DNA of 64,000 nucleotides from Paracoccus sp. S-4012 (GTDB taxonomy: Bacteria; Pseudomonadota; Alphaproteobacteria; Rhodobacterales; Rhodobacteraceae). Positions within the stretch are counted from its first letter, which is position 1. The number at the start of each line of letters is the position of its first letter. Positions 44,469 to 52,826 of the stretch are shown one piece after another. The stretch is from NCBI RefSeq assembly GCF_009674885.1, contig NZ_WKKA01000002.1, positions 1 through 64,000 on the forward strand. Direction: 5' to 3'. The position numbers were made by a program, and so were the translations under genes. The notes beneath the pieces were generated by a model. That model saw only the letters and a program-made list of their open reading frames with translations. It had not been told where the DNA came from and searched no databases.

Positions 44469-46648
44469 TGACCGACTTCGCCATGCAGACCGACGCCGAG
44501 GGCGTCGCCACCATCACCTGGGACGCCGCCGGGCGCTCGATGAACGTGCTGACGCTCGAGGCGGCGGCGGAGCTGAACCGGCTGGTCGATCAGGCGCTCG
44601 GCGACGAGGCGGTGAAGGGCATCGTCATCACCTCGGGCAAGCCCGATTTCGCCGCCGGCATGGACCTCAACGTTCTTGCCGGGTTGAAGCAGGGCGGTGC
44701 GCGGGCGGTGTTTGATGGCGTCATGAGCCTGCATCACCTGCTGCGGAAGATCGAGCGGGCGGGCATGGACCCGAAGACGCTGAAGGGCGGCAAGCCGATT
44801 GCCGCGGCGCTGCCGGGCACGGCGCTCGGGATCGGGCTGGAACTGCCGCTGGCCTGCCATCGCATCTTCGCGGCCGACAACCCGAAGGCAAAGATCGGGC
44901 TTCCGGAGATCCAGGTCGGCATCTTCCCCGGCGCGGGCGGCACCACCCGCCTCAGCCGCAAGCTGGGCGCGATGATGGCGGCGCCCCTGCTGCTGGAGGG
45001 CAAGCTCAACGACCCGCAGAAGGCCAGGGCCGCGGGCGTCGTGGACGAGGTGGCCGAGGACCCGGTGGCGGCGGCGAAGGCCTGGGTGCTGCAGGCCAAG
45101 GACGCCGATCTGGTGAAGCCGTGGGACGCCAAAGGCTGGAAGATGCCTGGCGGCGCGCCCTATCACCCGGCGGGGTTCATGACCTTCGTCGGCGCCTCGG
45201 CGATGGTCAGCGGGCGGACGATGGGGGTCTATCCGGCCGCCAAGGCGCTGCTGAGCGCCGTCTATGAGGGTGCGCTCGTGGACTTCGACACGGCGCTGAA
45301 GATCGAGGCGCGGTGGTTCACCTGGGTGCTGATGAACCCGTCCTCGGGCGCAATGATCCGCTCGCTGTTCATCAACAAGGAGGCGCTCGAGAAGGGCGCG
45401 AACCGGCCTGACGTGCCGGACCAGAAGGTGCGCAAGCTCGGCATTCTCGGCGCGGGGATGATGGGCGCGGGGATCGCCTATGTCTCGGCCAACGCCGGGA
45501 TCGAGGTGGTGCTGATCGACAGCGCGCAGGAGGCGGCGGAGCGCGGGAAGGCGTATTCAACCGGGCTGCTCGACAAGGGCATCAGCCGCAAGAAGGTGAC
45601 GGAGGCCAAGAAGGCGGAGGTGCTGGGCCGCATCACCGCGACGACGGATTACGCCGCGCTCGAAGGCTGCGACCTGATCGTCGAGGCGGTGTTCGAGGAC
45701 CCCGGCGTCAAGGCCGAGGTCACGAAGAAGGCCGAGGCCGTGATCCCGCAGGACGCGATCTTCGCCACCAACACCTCGACCCTGCCGATCAGCGACCTCG
45801 CCCGCGCCTCCACCCGGCCGGAGCAGTTCATCGGCATCCACTTCTTCTCGCCCGTGGACAAGATGCTGCTGGTGGAGATCATCAAGGGCCGGGAGACCGG
45901 CGAGCGCGCCGTCGCCAAGGCGCTCGATTTCGTGCGCCAGATCCGCAAGACCCCGATCGTCGTCAACGACGCCCGCTTCTTCTACGCCAACCGCTGCATC
46001 ATCCCCTATCTCAACGAGGGCATCCGCATGGTCGGCGAGGGCGTCAGCCCGGCGCTGATCGAGAATGCGGCGCGGATGATGGGCATGCCGCTCGGGCCAT
46101 TGCAGCTGGTGGACGAGACCTCGGTGGACCTCGCGGTGAAGATCGCCAAGGCGACGAAGGCGGCGATGGGGGACGCCTATGCGGGCAACGACGTGGACCC
46201 GGTCATCTTCCGCCTCGCAGACGAGGGGCGGCTGGGGCGCAAGTCGAAGGCGGGCTTCTATGCCTATGACGAGGCGGGCAAGCGGCAGGGCCTTTGGGAG
46301 GGCCTCGGCGCGAACTGGCCCCGCGCCGAGGAGCAACCGGATCTGACCGAGGTGCAGCAGCGGCTGATGTTCGCGCAGACGCTGGAAGCCGTGCGCGCGC
46401 TCGAGGAAGGGGTGCTGACCGACATCCGCGAGGGTGACGTGGGCGCCATCCTCGGCTGGGGCTTCGCGCCTTGGACCGGCGGGCCGTTCAGCTGGCTCGA
46501 CATGATGGGCGCCGCCCGCGCGGTGGGGATCGCCGAGGCTCTCGCGGCGCGGCATGGCGAGCGTTTCGCGCCGCCCAAGCTGCTGCGCGACATGGCCGAG
46601 CGGGGCGGCAGCTTCTACGGCGAGGCCGCCTCGCGCGCCGCTGCGTAA
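44468..46648 (+). CDS. FadB-type enoyl-CoA hydratase/3-hydroxyacyl-CoA dehydrogenase
   Basis: 726 residues. N-terminal crotonase domain (GMDLNVLAG, GTALGIGLELPLACHRIFA, oxyanion/Glu region LPEIQVGIFPGAGGTTRL); NAD-binding domain from about residue 325 (KLGILGAGMMGAGIAYVSA, TNTSTLPISDLA, IHFFSPVDKMLLVEII); and C-terminal 3HCDH domains (FFYANRCIIPYLNEGIRM, GAILGWGFAPWTGGPFSWLD). It hydrates enoyl-CoA and oxidises the product to 3-ketoacyl-CoA for the thiolase upstream. Confidence 0.95.
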   Translation: MTDFAMQTDAEGVATITWDAAGRSMNVLTLEAAAELNRLVDQALGDEAVKGIVITSGKPDFAAGMDLNVLAGLKQGGARAVFDGVMSLHHLLRKIERAGMDPKTLKGGKPIAAALPGTALGIGLELPLACHRIFAADNPKAKIGLPEIQVGIFPGAGGTTRLSRKLGAMMAAPLLLEGKLNDPQKARAAGVVDEVAEDPVAAAKAWVLQAKDADLVKPWDAKGWKMPGGAPYHPAGFMTFVGASAMVSGRTMGVYPAAKALLSAVYEGALVDFDTALKIEARWFTWVLMNPSSGAMIRSLFINKEALEKGANRPDVPDQKVRKLGILGAGMMGAGIAYVSANAGIEVVLIDSAQEAAERGKAYSTGLLDKGISRKKVTEAKKAEVLGRITATTDYAALEGCDLIVEAVFEDPGVKAEVTKKAEAVIPQDAIFATNTSTLPISDLARASTRPEQFIGIHFFSPVDKMLLVEIIKGRETGERAVAKALDFVRQIRKTPIVVNDARFFYANRCIIPYLNEGIRMVGEGVSPALIENAARMMGMPLGPLQLVDETSVDLAVKIAKATKAAMGDAYAGNDVDPVIFRLADEGRLGRKSKAGFYAYDEAGKRQGLWEGLGANWPRAEEQPDLTEVQQRLMFAQTLEAVRALEEGVLTDIREGDVGAILGWGFAPWTGGPFSWLDMMGAARAVGIAEALAARHGERFAPPKLLRDMAERGGSFYGEAASRAAA

Positions 46649-46765
46649 GACTCGCGCGATGTCGCGGTGGCGGGCCGGAACCCTTCGCCGCGACAATCTG
46701 TTGACCCGGCGCGTGCGGAGGCGTTCTCTCGCGCGTGACCGGGACATGCGATGAGAGGACCGCCC

Positions 46766-47962
46766 ATGACCGCCGAGACCCAGGCCGAAGCCCAGGCAAA
46801 GCTGGCCGAAATCGAAAAGGTCACATCGGTGGTCCTGCCCGAACCGGCGCAAACGGAGGTGGTGCCGCTGGAACGCGCTCCCGCGCCGATCGCGGCCGAA
46901 ATCCGGCAGCGCATGGACGAGATCGACCTCAAGGACACCGGCTCCATCGTCCGCTTCGGCAGCCGCGCGCAGACCGAGCTGCAGGAGATCAGCCAGGCGA
47001 TGCTGGCCGACGTCAAGAACAAGGACGTGGGACCGGCGGGCGAGAGCCTGCGCGAGATCGTCTCGACCATTCGCGGCTTCTCGGTCTCGGAACTCGACGT
47101 GCGCCGCGAGCGCAGCTGGTGGGAGCGGCTGCTGGGCCGCAGTGCGCCCTTCGCCAAGTTCGTCGCCAATTACGAGCAGGTGCAGGGCCAGATCGACAAG
47201 GTCACGGACGAGCTTCTGGGGCACGAGCACAGGTTGCTCAAGGACATCAAGTCGCTCGACCTCCTCTATGACCGGACTCTGAACTTCTACGACGAACTGG
47301 CGCTCTACATTGCCGCGGGCGAGGCCAAGCTGAAGGAGCTGGACGGCGAGACCATCCCGGCCAAGCAGCGCGAGGCGGATGCCGCCGCGCCTGACGGGGC
47401 GATCATGGAGGCGCAGGAGCTGCGCGACCTGCGCGCGATGCGCGACGACCTCGAGCGGCGGGTGCATGACCTGAAGTTGACGCGGCAGGTGACGATGCAG
47501 TCGCTGCCCTCGATCCGGCTGGTGCAGGAGAACGACAAGTCGCTGGTCACGAAGATCAACAGCACCTTGGTCAACACCGTGCCGCTGTGGGAGACGCAGC
47601 TGGCGCAGGCGGTGACGATCCAGCGGTCGGCCGAGGCCGCGGCCTCGGTCCGGCAGGCGAGCGACCTGACCAACGACCTGCTGACCGCCAACGCCAAGAA
47701 CCTGCGCCAGGCGAATGCCACGATCCGCACCGAGATGGAGCGGGGGTTGTTCGACATCGAGGCGGTGCGGACGGCGAATGCCGAGCTGATCGCCACCATC
47801 GAGGATTCGCTCAGGATTGCCGACGAGGGCAAGGCCCGCCGCGCGGCGGCCGAGGCGGAACTGGTGCAGATGGAGGCCGAGCTGCGCCAGACGCTCGCCG
47901 CCTCGCAGTCGCGGTCGCAGGGTCCGAGCGCGCCCGTGGCGAGCAGGCGCGCGACGGCATGA
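46766..47962 (+). CDS. Toxic anion resistance protein, TelA family
   Basis: 398 residues from the ATG at 46766 (AGAGGACCGCCC upstream); an in-frame ATG lies 15 bases earlier. TelA-family pattern (PF05816): FGSRAQTELQEISQAMLADV, VSELDVRRERSWWERLLG, FAKFVANYEQVQGQIDKVTD, then long coiled coils (ELRDLRAMRDDLERRVHDLK, SLPSIRLVQENDKSLVTKIN). The family was named for tellurite resistance, but its function is uncertain. It heads a tight operon; the next start overlaps its stop (ATGA). Confidence 0.9.
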   Translation: MTAETQAEAQAKLAEIEKVTSVVLPEPAQTEVVPLERAPAPIAAEIRQRMDEIDLKDTGSIVRFGSRAQTELQEISQAMLADVKNKDVGPAGESLREIVSTIRGFSVSELDVRRERSWWERLLGRSAPFAKFVANYEQVQGQIDKVTDELLGHEHRLLKDIKSLDLLYDRTLNFYDELALYIAAGEAKLKELDGETIPAKQREADAAAPDGAIMEAQELRDLRAMRDDLERRVHDLKLTRQVTMQSLPSIRLVQENDKSLVTKINSTLVNTVPLWETQLAQAVTIQRSAEAAASVRQASDLTNDLLTANAKNLRQANATIRTEMERGLFDIEAVRTANAELIATIEDSLRIADEGKARRAAAEAELVQMEAELRQTLAASQSRSQGPSAPVASRRATA

Positions 47963-48969
47963 TCCGGCGCGCCAGCAGCACCGGGGCGGCGCTGCTGGCG
48001 CTCGCCCTCGTGGCCTGCGCGCCGGAGCCGCCTGCGCCCGATTCCGCCCCGGCGCCGGTCGCCCCGCGGCCGAAGCCGGCCGTTCGCGAGCCGCAGCCGA
48101 ACACCGCCGAACTGCGCCGCGCGCGGGTCGAGGCGGCACGAGCCGCTGCCGCTGCCGGTCGCAGCGAGGACAGCCAGACCATCGCCGGCTATTTCCGCGG
48201 CGTCGAGGAGCAGCTCCTCGCCCGCGGTCGGCTCAGGACCGACAGCGGCACGTCCGAGGGGCTGCCCACCGCCGCCGCCCTCGCCGCGACCTTCGCCGAG
48301 GTCGCGCTGCGCAGCGAATATACCCGCGTGGCCACCGGCCTCACGCGCAGCGATGGCGATGTCCCCCTGCGGCGCTGGGAGGTGCCGGTCCGCATCCGGC
48401 TGGAGTTCGGCGCTGCCGTGCCGCCCGACCAGCGGGTCCGTGACCGCGACGTGGTGGCGAACTATGCCGCCCGCCTCGCCCGCGTGACCGGGCACGACAT
48501 TGCACTGGCCACCGAGGGCGGCAACTTCCTCCTCCATGTCGTGACCGAGGATGAGCGCCGCGCCCTCAGCCCCCGCCTCGCCGCCGAGGCGCCGGGCGTG
48601 CCGGCCGCCGACATCGCCGCGCTGACCCGCATGTCACCGCAGACCGCCTGCACCGTCTTCGCCTATGGCCGTGCCCCCGAGGCGGGCTACACCACCGCCG
48701 TCGCGGTGATCCGGGCCGAACTGCCGGATCTCTCGCGCACCGCCTGCCTGCACGAGGAGATCGCGCAGGGCCTCGGCCTGCCCAACGACAGCGGCACCTC
48801 ACGCCCCTCGATCTTCAACGACGACGACGAGTTTGCCTATCTCACCCGCCATGACGAGCTTCTGCTGCAAATCCTCTACGATCCCGCCTTGCGCCCCGGC
48901 ATGACAGCGGCCGAGGTGCGCCCCATCGTCGAGCAGATCGCGCAGCGGCTGGTCGGCGCGGGCACCTGA
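47959..48969 (+). CDS. DUF2927 domain lipoprotein
   Basis: 336 residues. A lipobox (LLALALVAC, Cys at about residue 20) marks it as a lipoprotein, followed by a Pro-rich linker and a DUF2927 domain: RWEVPVRIRLEFGAAVPPDQ, FLLHVVTEDERRAL, CLHEEIAQGLGLPNDSG and FAYLTRHDELLLQILYDPAL. The H-E-E-x-x-Q-x-L-G segment resembles a degenerate metallopeptidase helix, without the second zinc His. Start overlaps the TelA stop. It would sit in the periplasm, anchored to a membrane. Confidence 0.85.
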   Translation: MIRRASSTGAALLALALVACAPEPPAPDSAPAPVAPRPKPAVREPQPNTAELRRARVEAARAAAAAGRSEDSQTIAGYFRGVEEQLLARGRLRTDSGTSEGLPTAAALAATFAEVALRSEYTRVATGLTRSDGDVPLRRWEVPVRIRLEFGAAVPPDQRVRDRDVVANYAARLARVTGHDIALATEGGNFLLHVVTEDERRALSPRLAAEAPGVPAADIAALTRMSPQTACTVFAYGRAPEAGYTTAVAVIRAELPDLSRTACLHEEIAQGLGLPNDSGTSRPSIFNDDDEFAYLTRHDELLLQILYDPALRPGMTAAEVRPIVEQIAQRLVGAGT

Positions 48970-48993
48970 AACCCTCACTCGGGAGCAGCCCAC

Positions 48994-50175
48994 ATGGCCC
49001 TCTTCGACTTCCTCGGCAGCGAGTTCATCGAGGTCATCGCCTGGACCGACGACACCCGCGACACGATGGTCTGGCGCTTCGAGACGCATGGCAACGCGAT
49101 CAAATACGGCGCCAAGCTGACCGTGCGCGAAGGACAGGCGGCGGTCTTCGTCCATGAGGGGCAGCTGGCCGACGTGTTCGGCCCCGGCCTCTGGATGCTC
49201 GAGACCAACAACATGCCGGTCCTGACCCGGCTCCAGCACTGGCACCACGGCTTCCAGTCGCCCTTCAAGTCCGAGATCTATTTCGTCAACACCACCCGCT
49301 TCAACAACAACAAATGGGGCACCAAGAACCCGATCATCGTCCGCGATCCCGAGTTCGGCGCGGTGCGCGTCCGCGCCTTCGGCACCTATTCCATGCGCGC
49401 CAGCGACCCGGCGCGCTTCATGGCCGAGATCGTCGGCACCGACGGCGAGTTCACCGCCGACGAAATCAGCTACCAGATCCGCAACGTGATCGTGCAGGAG
49501 TTCAGCCGCGCCATCGCGTCGTCGGGCATCCCGGTCCTCGACATGGCGGCCAATACCGGCGACCTGGCGAAGCTCGTCAGCACCGCCATCGCGCCCACGG
49601 TGGCGCAATACGGCCTCACGCTGCCCGAGTTCTACATCGAGAACATCTCGCTGCCCGACGAGGTCGAGCGGATGCTCGACAAGCGCACCTCGATGGGGAT
49701 CGTGGGCGATCTGGGCCGCTTCAGCCAGTATGCGATGAGCGAGGCGATGCTGCGCGGGGCCGAAGCGCCGGGCGGCGGTATCGGCGCGGGCATCGGCGCC
49801 GGCATGGGTGCCGCGCTCGGCGCCGGCATGGCGCAGCGGGTCGGCGCCGGCATGGCGCAGCGGGTCGGCGGCGCGATGGGACCGTGGGGGCAGATCCCAG
49901 CAACGGCGGCCGGGGCAGGGGCCTATCCGGCGGTGCCGCCGCCGCTGCCAAGCGAACGCGTCTGGCATATCGCGGTGAACGGAGAGGCGGACGGGCCCTA
50001 CGGGCGCGCGAACCTGGGGCGAATGGTCCGCGACGGCAGCTTCACCCGCGACACGCTGGTCTGGACGCCGGGAACCGAGGGCTGGCAGAAGGCAGGCGAG
50101 GTGGACGAGCTGGCGCAGCTCTTCACCGTCATGCCGCCGCCGCCTCCGGTCCCGCCGGGCCTGCCGTCGTCGTGA
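48994..50175 (+). CDS. SPFH-domain protein with C-terminal GYF_2 domain
   Basis: 393 residues. Residues 1-250 form an SPFH domain of the YdjI/'virion core protein' type (MVWRFETHGNAIKYGAKLTV, GGQ-like LADVFGPGLWMLETNN, PFKSEIYFVNTTRFNNNKWG, VRVRAFGTYSMRASDPARFM). A Gly-rich linker contains a perfect 24-bp duplication (49822-49869) encoding the repeated GMAQRVGA. Residues about 325-375 are a GYF_2 domain (WHIAVNGEADGPYGRANLGR, TLVWTPGTEGWQKAGEV). SPFH proteins form membrane-associated rings or scaffolds. Confidence 0.9.
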   Translation: MALFDFLGSEFIEVIAWTDDTRDTMVWRFETHGNAIKYGAKLTVREGQAAVFVHEGQLADVFGPGLWMLETNNMPVLTRLQHWHHGFQSPFKSEIYFVNTTRFNNNKWGTKNPIIVRDPEFGAVRVRAFGTYSMRASDPARFMAEIVGTDGEFTADEISYQIRNVIVQEFSRAIASSGIPVLDMAANTGDLAKLVSTAIAPTVAQYGLTLPEFYIENISLPDEVERMLDKRTSMGIVGDLGRFSQYAMSEAMLRGAEAPGGGIGAGIGAGMGAALGAGMAQRVGAGMAQRVGGAMGPWGQIPATAAGAGAYPAVPPPLPSERVWHIAVNGEADGPYGRANLGRMVRDGSFTRDTLVWTPGTEGWQKAGEVDELAQLFTVMPPPPPVPPGLPSS

Positions 50176-50204
50176 CGGCGCCGCCCCGCGTCCGGTAGCC
50201 TCCC

Positions 50205-51482
50205 ATGCCCTCGGCCCCCGTCGAACACCGCTACCCCTGCGAGAACTGCGGCGCCGCGCTGCGCTTCACGCCGGGGCAGAACCTGCTGACCTGCGACTAC
50301 TGCGGGCACCGCCAGACCATCGGTCCGGGCGCGGCCCGCGCGCCGGGTCGCCAGCCCGAGGGCGGCATCGCGGGCGAGGACGTGCTGCTCGAGCAGCCCG
50401 GCACCGGCCGGGCGCTGCAATGGGATGCGGGCCACAAGGCGCCGGAGCTGCGCGAGATCCCGCTGGCCGAGGGGCTGCGGCTGGACGCCGGCTCCGACCT
50501 CGCGATGACGGTCCGCACCGTCTCCTGCCCCAATTGCGGCGCCCGGATCGAGGTCGAGGGCGACCGCCATGCCGGTCAGTGCCCCTTCTGCGCCACGCCG
50601 GTCGTCACCGACACCGGGGCCTCGCGTCTCATTAAGCCGCAGGGCGTGCTGCCCTTCGTGCTGTCCGAGGAGGAGGCGCGCCGGGCGCTCGAGGCCTGGC
50701 TCAAGGGCCTCTGGTTCGCGCCGGGGGGCCTCCGGCAATACGCCCGCAGGAACCGGCGCATGAGCGGCATCTACTCGCCCTTCTGGACCTTCGACGGCGA
50801 CACCCGCACCGACTATCGGGGTCAGCGCGGCGACAACTACACCGAGACCGTCTATGTCACCCGCGAGGTCGACGGCCGCATGCAGCGGGTGCCGCAGACG
50901 GTGGTCAAGACCCGCTGGCGGCCAGCCTCGGGGCGGGTGGCGCGGGCCTTCAACGACGTGCTGGTCCTCGCCTCCACCTCGCTGCCGCGGCGCTTCACCG
51001 ACGGGCTGACGCCGTGGGACCTGTCGCACCTGACCCCTTACCGGCCCGAATACCTCGCCGGCTTCGCCGCCGAGGGCTACACCGTGCCGCTGGAGACCGG
51101 CCACGAGGTCGCCCGCGCGCAGATGGCCGAGGTGATCGCGATGGACATCCGCCGCGACATCGGCGGCGACCATCAGCGCATCGACGCGATGGACACCGAG
51201 CACTCCTCCGAAACCTTCAAGCACATCCTGCTGCCGCTCTGGTCCGCCGCCTACCGCTATGGCGGCAAGAGCTACCGCTTCGTGGTGAACGGCCAGACCG
51301 GCCGGGTGCAGGGCGAGCGGCCGTGGTCGGCCTGGAAGATTGCGGTGGCGGTGATCCTCGCGCTGATCCTGCTGGCCGCGATGCTGCTGCTGTCGGAGGG
51401 CGGGAACATCCGGCTCGGCGGGCTGTTGCCGGGCGCAGCGGTGGTGGCGGCCGCTGCGACGACGCCGCCCCCACCCATCTGA
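50205..51482 (+). CDS. Zinc-ribbon membrane protein (YdjG-like)
   Basis: 425 residues. Two N-terminal zinc ribbons: CENCGAALRF...CDYCGHR and CPNCGARIEV...CPFCATPV. A beta-rich middle region follows (SGIYSPFWTFDGDTRTDYRG, YVTREVDGRMQRVPQTVVKT, PLWSAAYRYGGKSYRFVVNG), and a single transmembrane segment near the C-terminus (IAVAVILALILLAAMLLLSE). Bacillus ydjG encodes a similar zinc-ribbon membrane partner of the SPFH protein YdjI; the adjacency here supports the same relationship. Confidence 0.85.
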   Translation: MPSAPVEHRYPCENCGAALRFTPGQNLLTCDYCGHRQTIGPGAARAPGRQPEGGIAGEDVLLEQPGTGRALQWDAGHKAPELREIPLAEGLRLDAGSDLAMTVRTVSCPNCGARIEVEGDRHAGQCPFCATPVVTDTGASRLIKPQGVLPFVLSEEEARRALEAWLKGLWFAPGGLRQYARRNRRMSGIYSPFWTFDGDTRTDYRGQRGDNYTETVYVTREVDGRMQRVPQTVVKTRWRPASGRVARAFNDVLVLASTSLPRRFTDGLTPWDLSHLTPYRPEYLAGFAAEGYTVPLETGHEVARAQMAEVIAMDIRRDIGGDHQRIDAMDTEHSSETFKHILLPLWSAAYRYGGKSYRFVVNGQTGRVQGERPWSAWKIAVAVILALILLAAMLLLSEGGNIRLGGLLPGAAVVAAAATTPPPPI

Positions 51483-51489
51483 GGGCAGC

Positions 51490-51981
51490 ATGGACTGGGA
51501 TCTCGCCAGCCGCATCGTCATCTCGCTGGGCCTGCCCTTCTCGATCTTCGTCTTCCTCTACGAGCGTCGGAAGGAGCGCGAGGCCGACGCGGTGGAGGTC
51601 AACGAGGCGCTTTCCGCCGCCTACACCGACTTCCTCAAGCTGGTGATCCAGAACCCCGACCTGAGCCTGAGCTCCGACCGCTCGACGCCCGGCCTGAACG
51701 AGGAACAGCGCGAGCGGATGAATGCCATTTTCGAGATCCTGACCTCGATCTTTCAGCGGGCCTATCTGCTGGGCTTCGGCCGCAACCTGACCGGCAAGCG
51801 CGGCAAGCGGTGGCGCGCCTGGGAGGCCTATATGCGCCAGTGGTGCCGACGCGACGACTACCGCGCCCGGCTAGCCGCGCTGCTGCCGATCGAGGATCCC
51901 GACTTCGCCCGCTTCATCCGCCGGATCGCGGCGGAGGAGGAGGCGCGGGCCGAGCAGCCGCCCGGGCCTACGGGGACATGA
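51490..51981 (+). CDS. Small membrane-anchored protein, unknown function
   Basis: 163 residues: an N-terminal transmembrane helix ([17 protein letters not shown]) and a charged helical cytoplasmic part ([71 protein letters not shown]). I do not recognise a family. It starts 7 bases after the zinc-ribbon gene and is the last gene of the TelA operon before dtd, so it probably belongs to the same membrane system. Confidence 0.75.
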   Translation: MDWDLASRIVISLGLPFSIFVFLYERRKEREADAVEVNEALSAAYTDFLKLVIQNPDLSLSSDRSTPGLNEEQRERMNAIFEILTSIFQRAYLLGFGRNLTGKRGKRWRAWEAYMRQWCRRDDYRARLAALLPIEDPDFARFIRRIAAEEEARAEQPPGPTGT

Positions 51982-51994
51982 GGGAGGACATCTG

Positions 51995-52435
51995 ATGCGG
52001 GTGCTGTTGCAGCGGGTAAGCGAGGCGCGCGTCACGGTGGAGGGCCGCGTGACCGGCAAGATCGGGCCGGGGCTGCTGGCGCTCGTCTGCGCCATGCCGG
52101 GCGACAGGCCGGAGGACGCGGCGAAGATGGCCGCACGCGTGGCGAAGCTGCGGATCTTCCGCGACGAGGCGGGCCGGATGAACCTGCCGGTGACCGAGGC
52201 CGGGAACGCCATCCTCGCCGTCAGCCAGTTCACGCTCGCCGCGGACCTCAGGACCGGCAACCGCCCCGGCTTCTCCCGCGCCGCCCCGCCGGAGGAGGCC
52301 GAGGCGCGTTACGAGGACTTCTGCGCGGCGCTGCGCGACCTCGGCATCACCGTGGCGACCGGCGAGTTCGCGGCCGAGATGCAGGTCGCGCTGGTCAACG
52401 ACGGCCCCGTCACGATCTGGATGGACTCGTCGTAG
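51995..52435 (+). CDS. dtd: D-aminoacyl-tRNA deacylase
   Basis: 146 residues, full length. Motifs: [19 protein letters not shown], the active-site [20 protein letters not shown] and the closing [18 protein letters not shown]. Dtd removes D-amino acids (and glycine from tRNA-Ala) mischarged on tRNA. The start is 13 bases after the previous stop, so it may be the distal gene of the same transcript. Confidence 0.96.
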   Translation: MRVLLQRVSEARVTVEGRVTGKIGPGLLALVCAMPGDRPEDAAKMAARVAKLRIFRDEAGRMNLPVTEAGNAILAVSQFTLAADLRTGNRPGFSRAAPPEEAEARYEDFCAALRDLGITVATGEFAAEMQVALVNDGPVTIWMDSS

Positions 52436-52450
52436 GATAGTGAGAAACAG

Positions 52451-52660
52451 ATGGACAGGATAAGGGGAAGGACCTTGAGCGACGGAAGCGTCAGCTACAC
52501 TGCCCAAATCGTCCGACGAACGACTGGATACTCAGCCGCCAAGACACTCTCCGCCCATGGTGCTGCCCCAGCCTGGATGCAGACTGAAGAACGTGTAAGA
52601 GCCACAAGCTGGTTTCACCAAGTGCGAAGCGTGGCCGACGTCCCACCCTTGATAAAGTGA
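52451..52660 (+). pseudogene. 5' fragment of a tyrosine-type integrase
   Basis: A 69-codon frame opens IRGRTLSDGSVSYTAQIVRR, the arm-type DNA-binding N-terminus of phage/island integrases, followed by KTLSAHGAAPAWMQTEE (usually the SAM-like domain start). After about 50 codons the match ends and the frame runs on through unrelated sequence. The core-binding and catalytic domains are missing, so only a stub remains. It is 15 bases from dtd. Confidence 0.65.
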
Positions 52661-52797
52661 GCATGGCCCCGCTCGGTCGGCTCAAGCGGATTGCCGGCGA
52701 TGTCGCTACCAGGCAGCGACTCGAACGAGGTCGCGTAGCTGACATAGAGCCCGTTGGCCATCAAATAGGACAGTCCAGCGCGCCGGGTCTCCGCCAA
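52660..52797 (-). pseudogene. Fragment of a TonB-dependent siderophore receptor
   Basis: On the minus strand the segment reads RRAGLSYLMANGLYVSYATS followed by FESLPGSDIAGNPLEPTE. This is the beta-barrel strand motif (GL-YVSYATSF-P-G-D--G-PFEPT) of FhuA/FoxA-like ferric-siderophore receptors. About 45 codons survive, without plug or remaining barrel. Next to the integrase stub it marks a deletion scar between dtd and the desaturase gene. Confidence 0.6.
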
Positions 52798-52826
52798 ACC
52801 CCAACGTCAACCACTCTCGCGCAGCC

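Noticed and set aside
46766-47962. The TelA gene as a tellurite-resistance island marker
   Set aside because: No terB-terE genes are nearby, base composition matches the surroundings and the operon context points to a chromosomal membrane system.
45557-48139. An 860-codon antisense frame across the FadB-type gene and TelA
   Set aside because: Same explanation: a GC-bias shadow spanning two unrelated genes and the gap between them.
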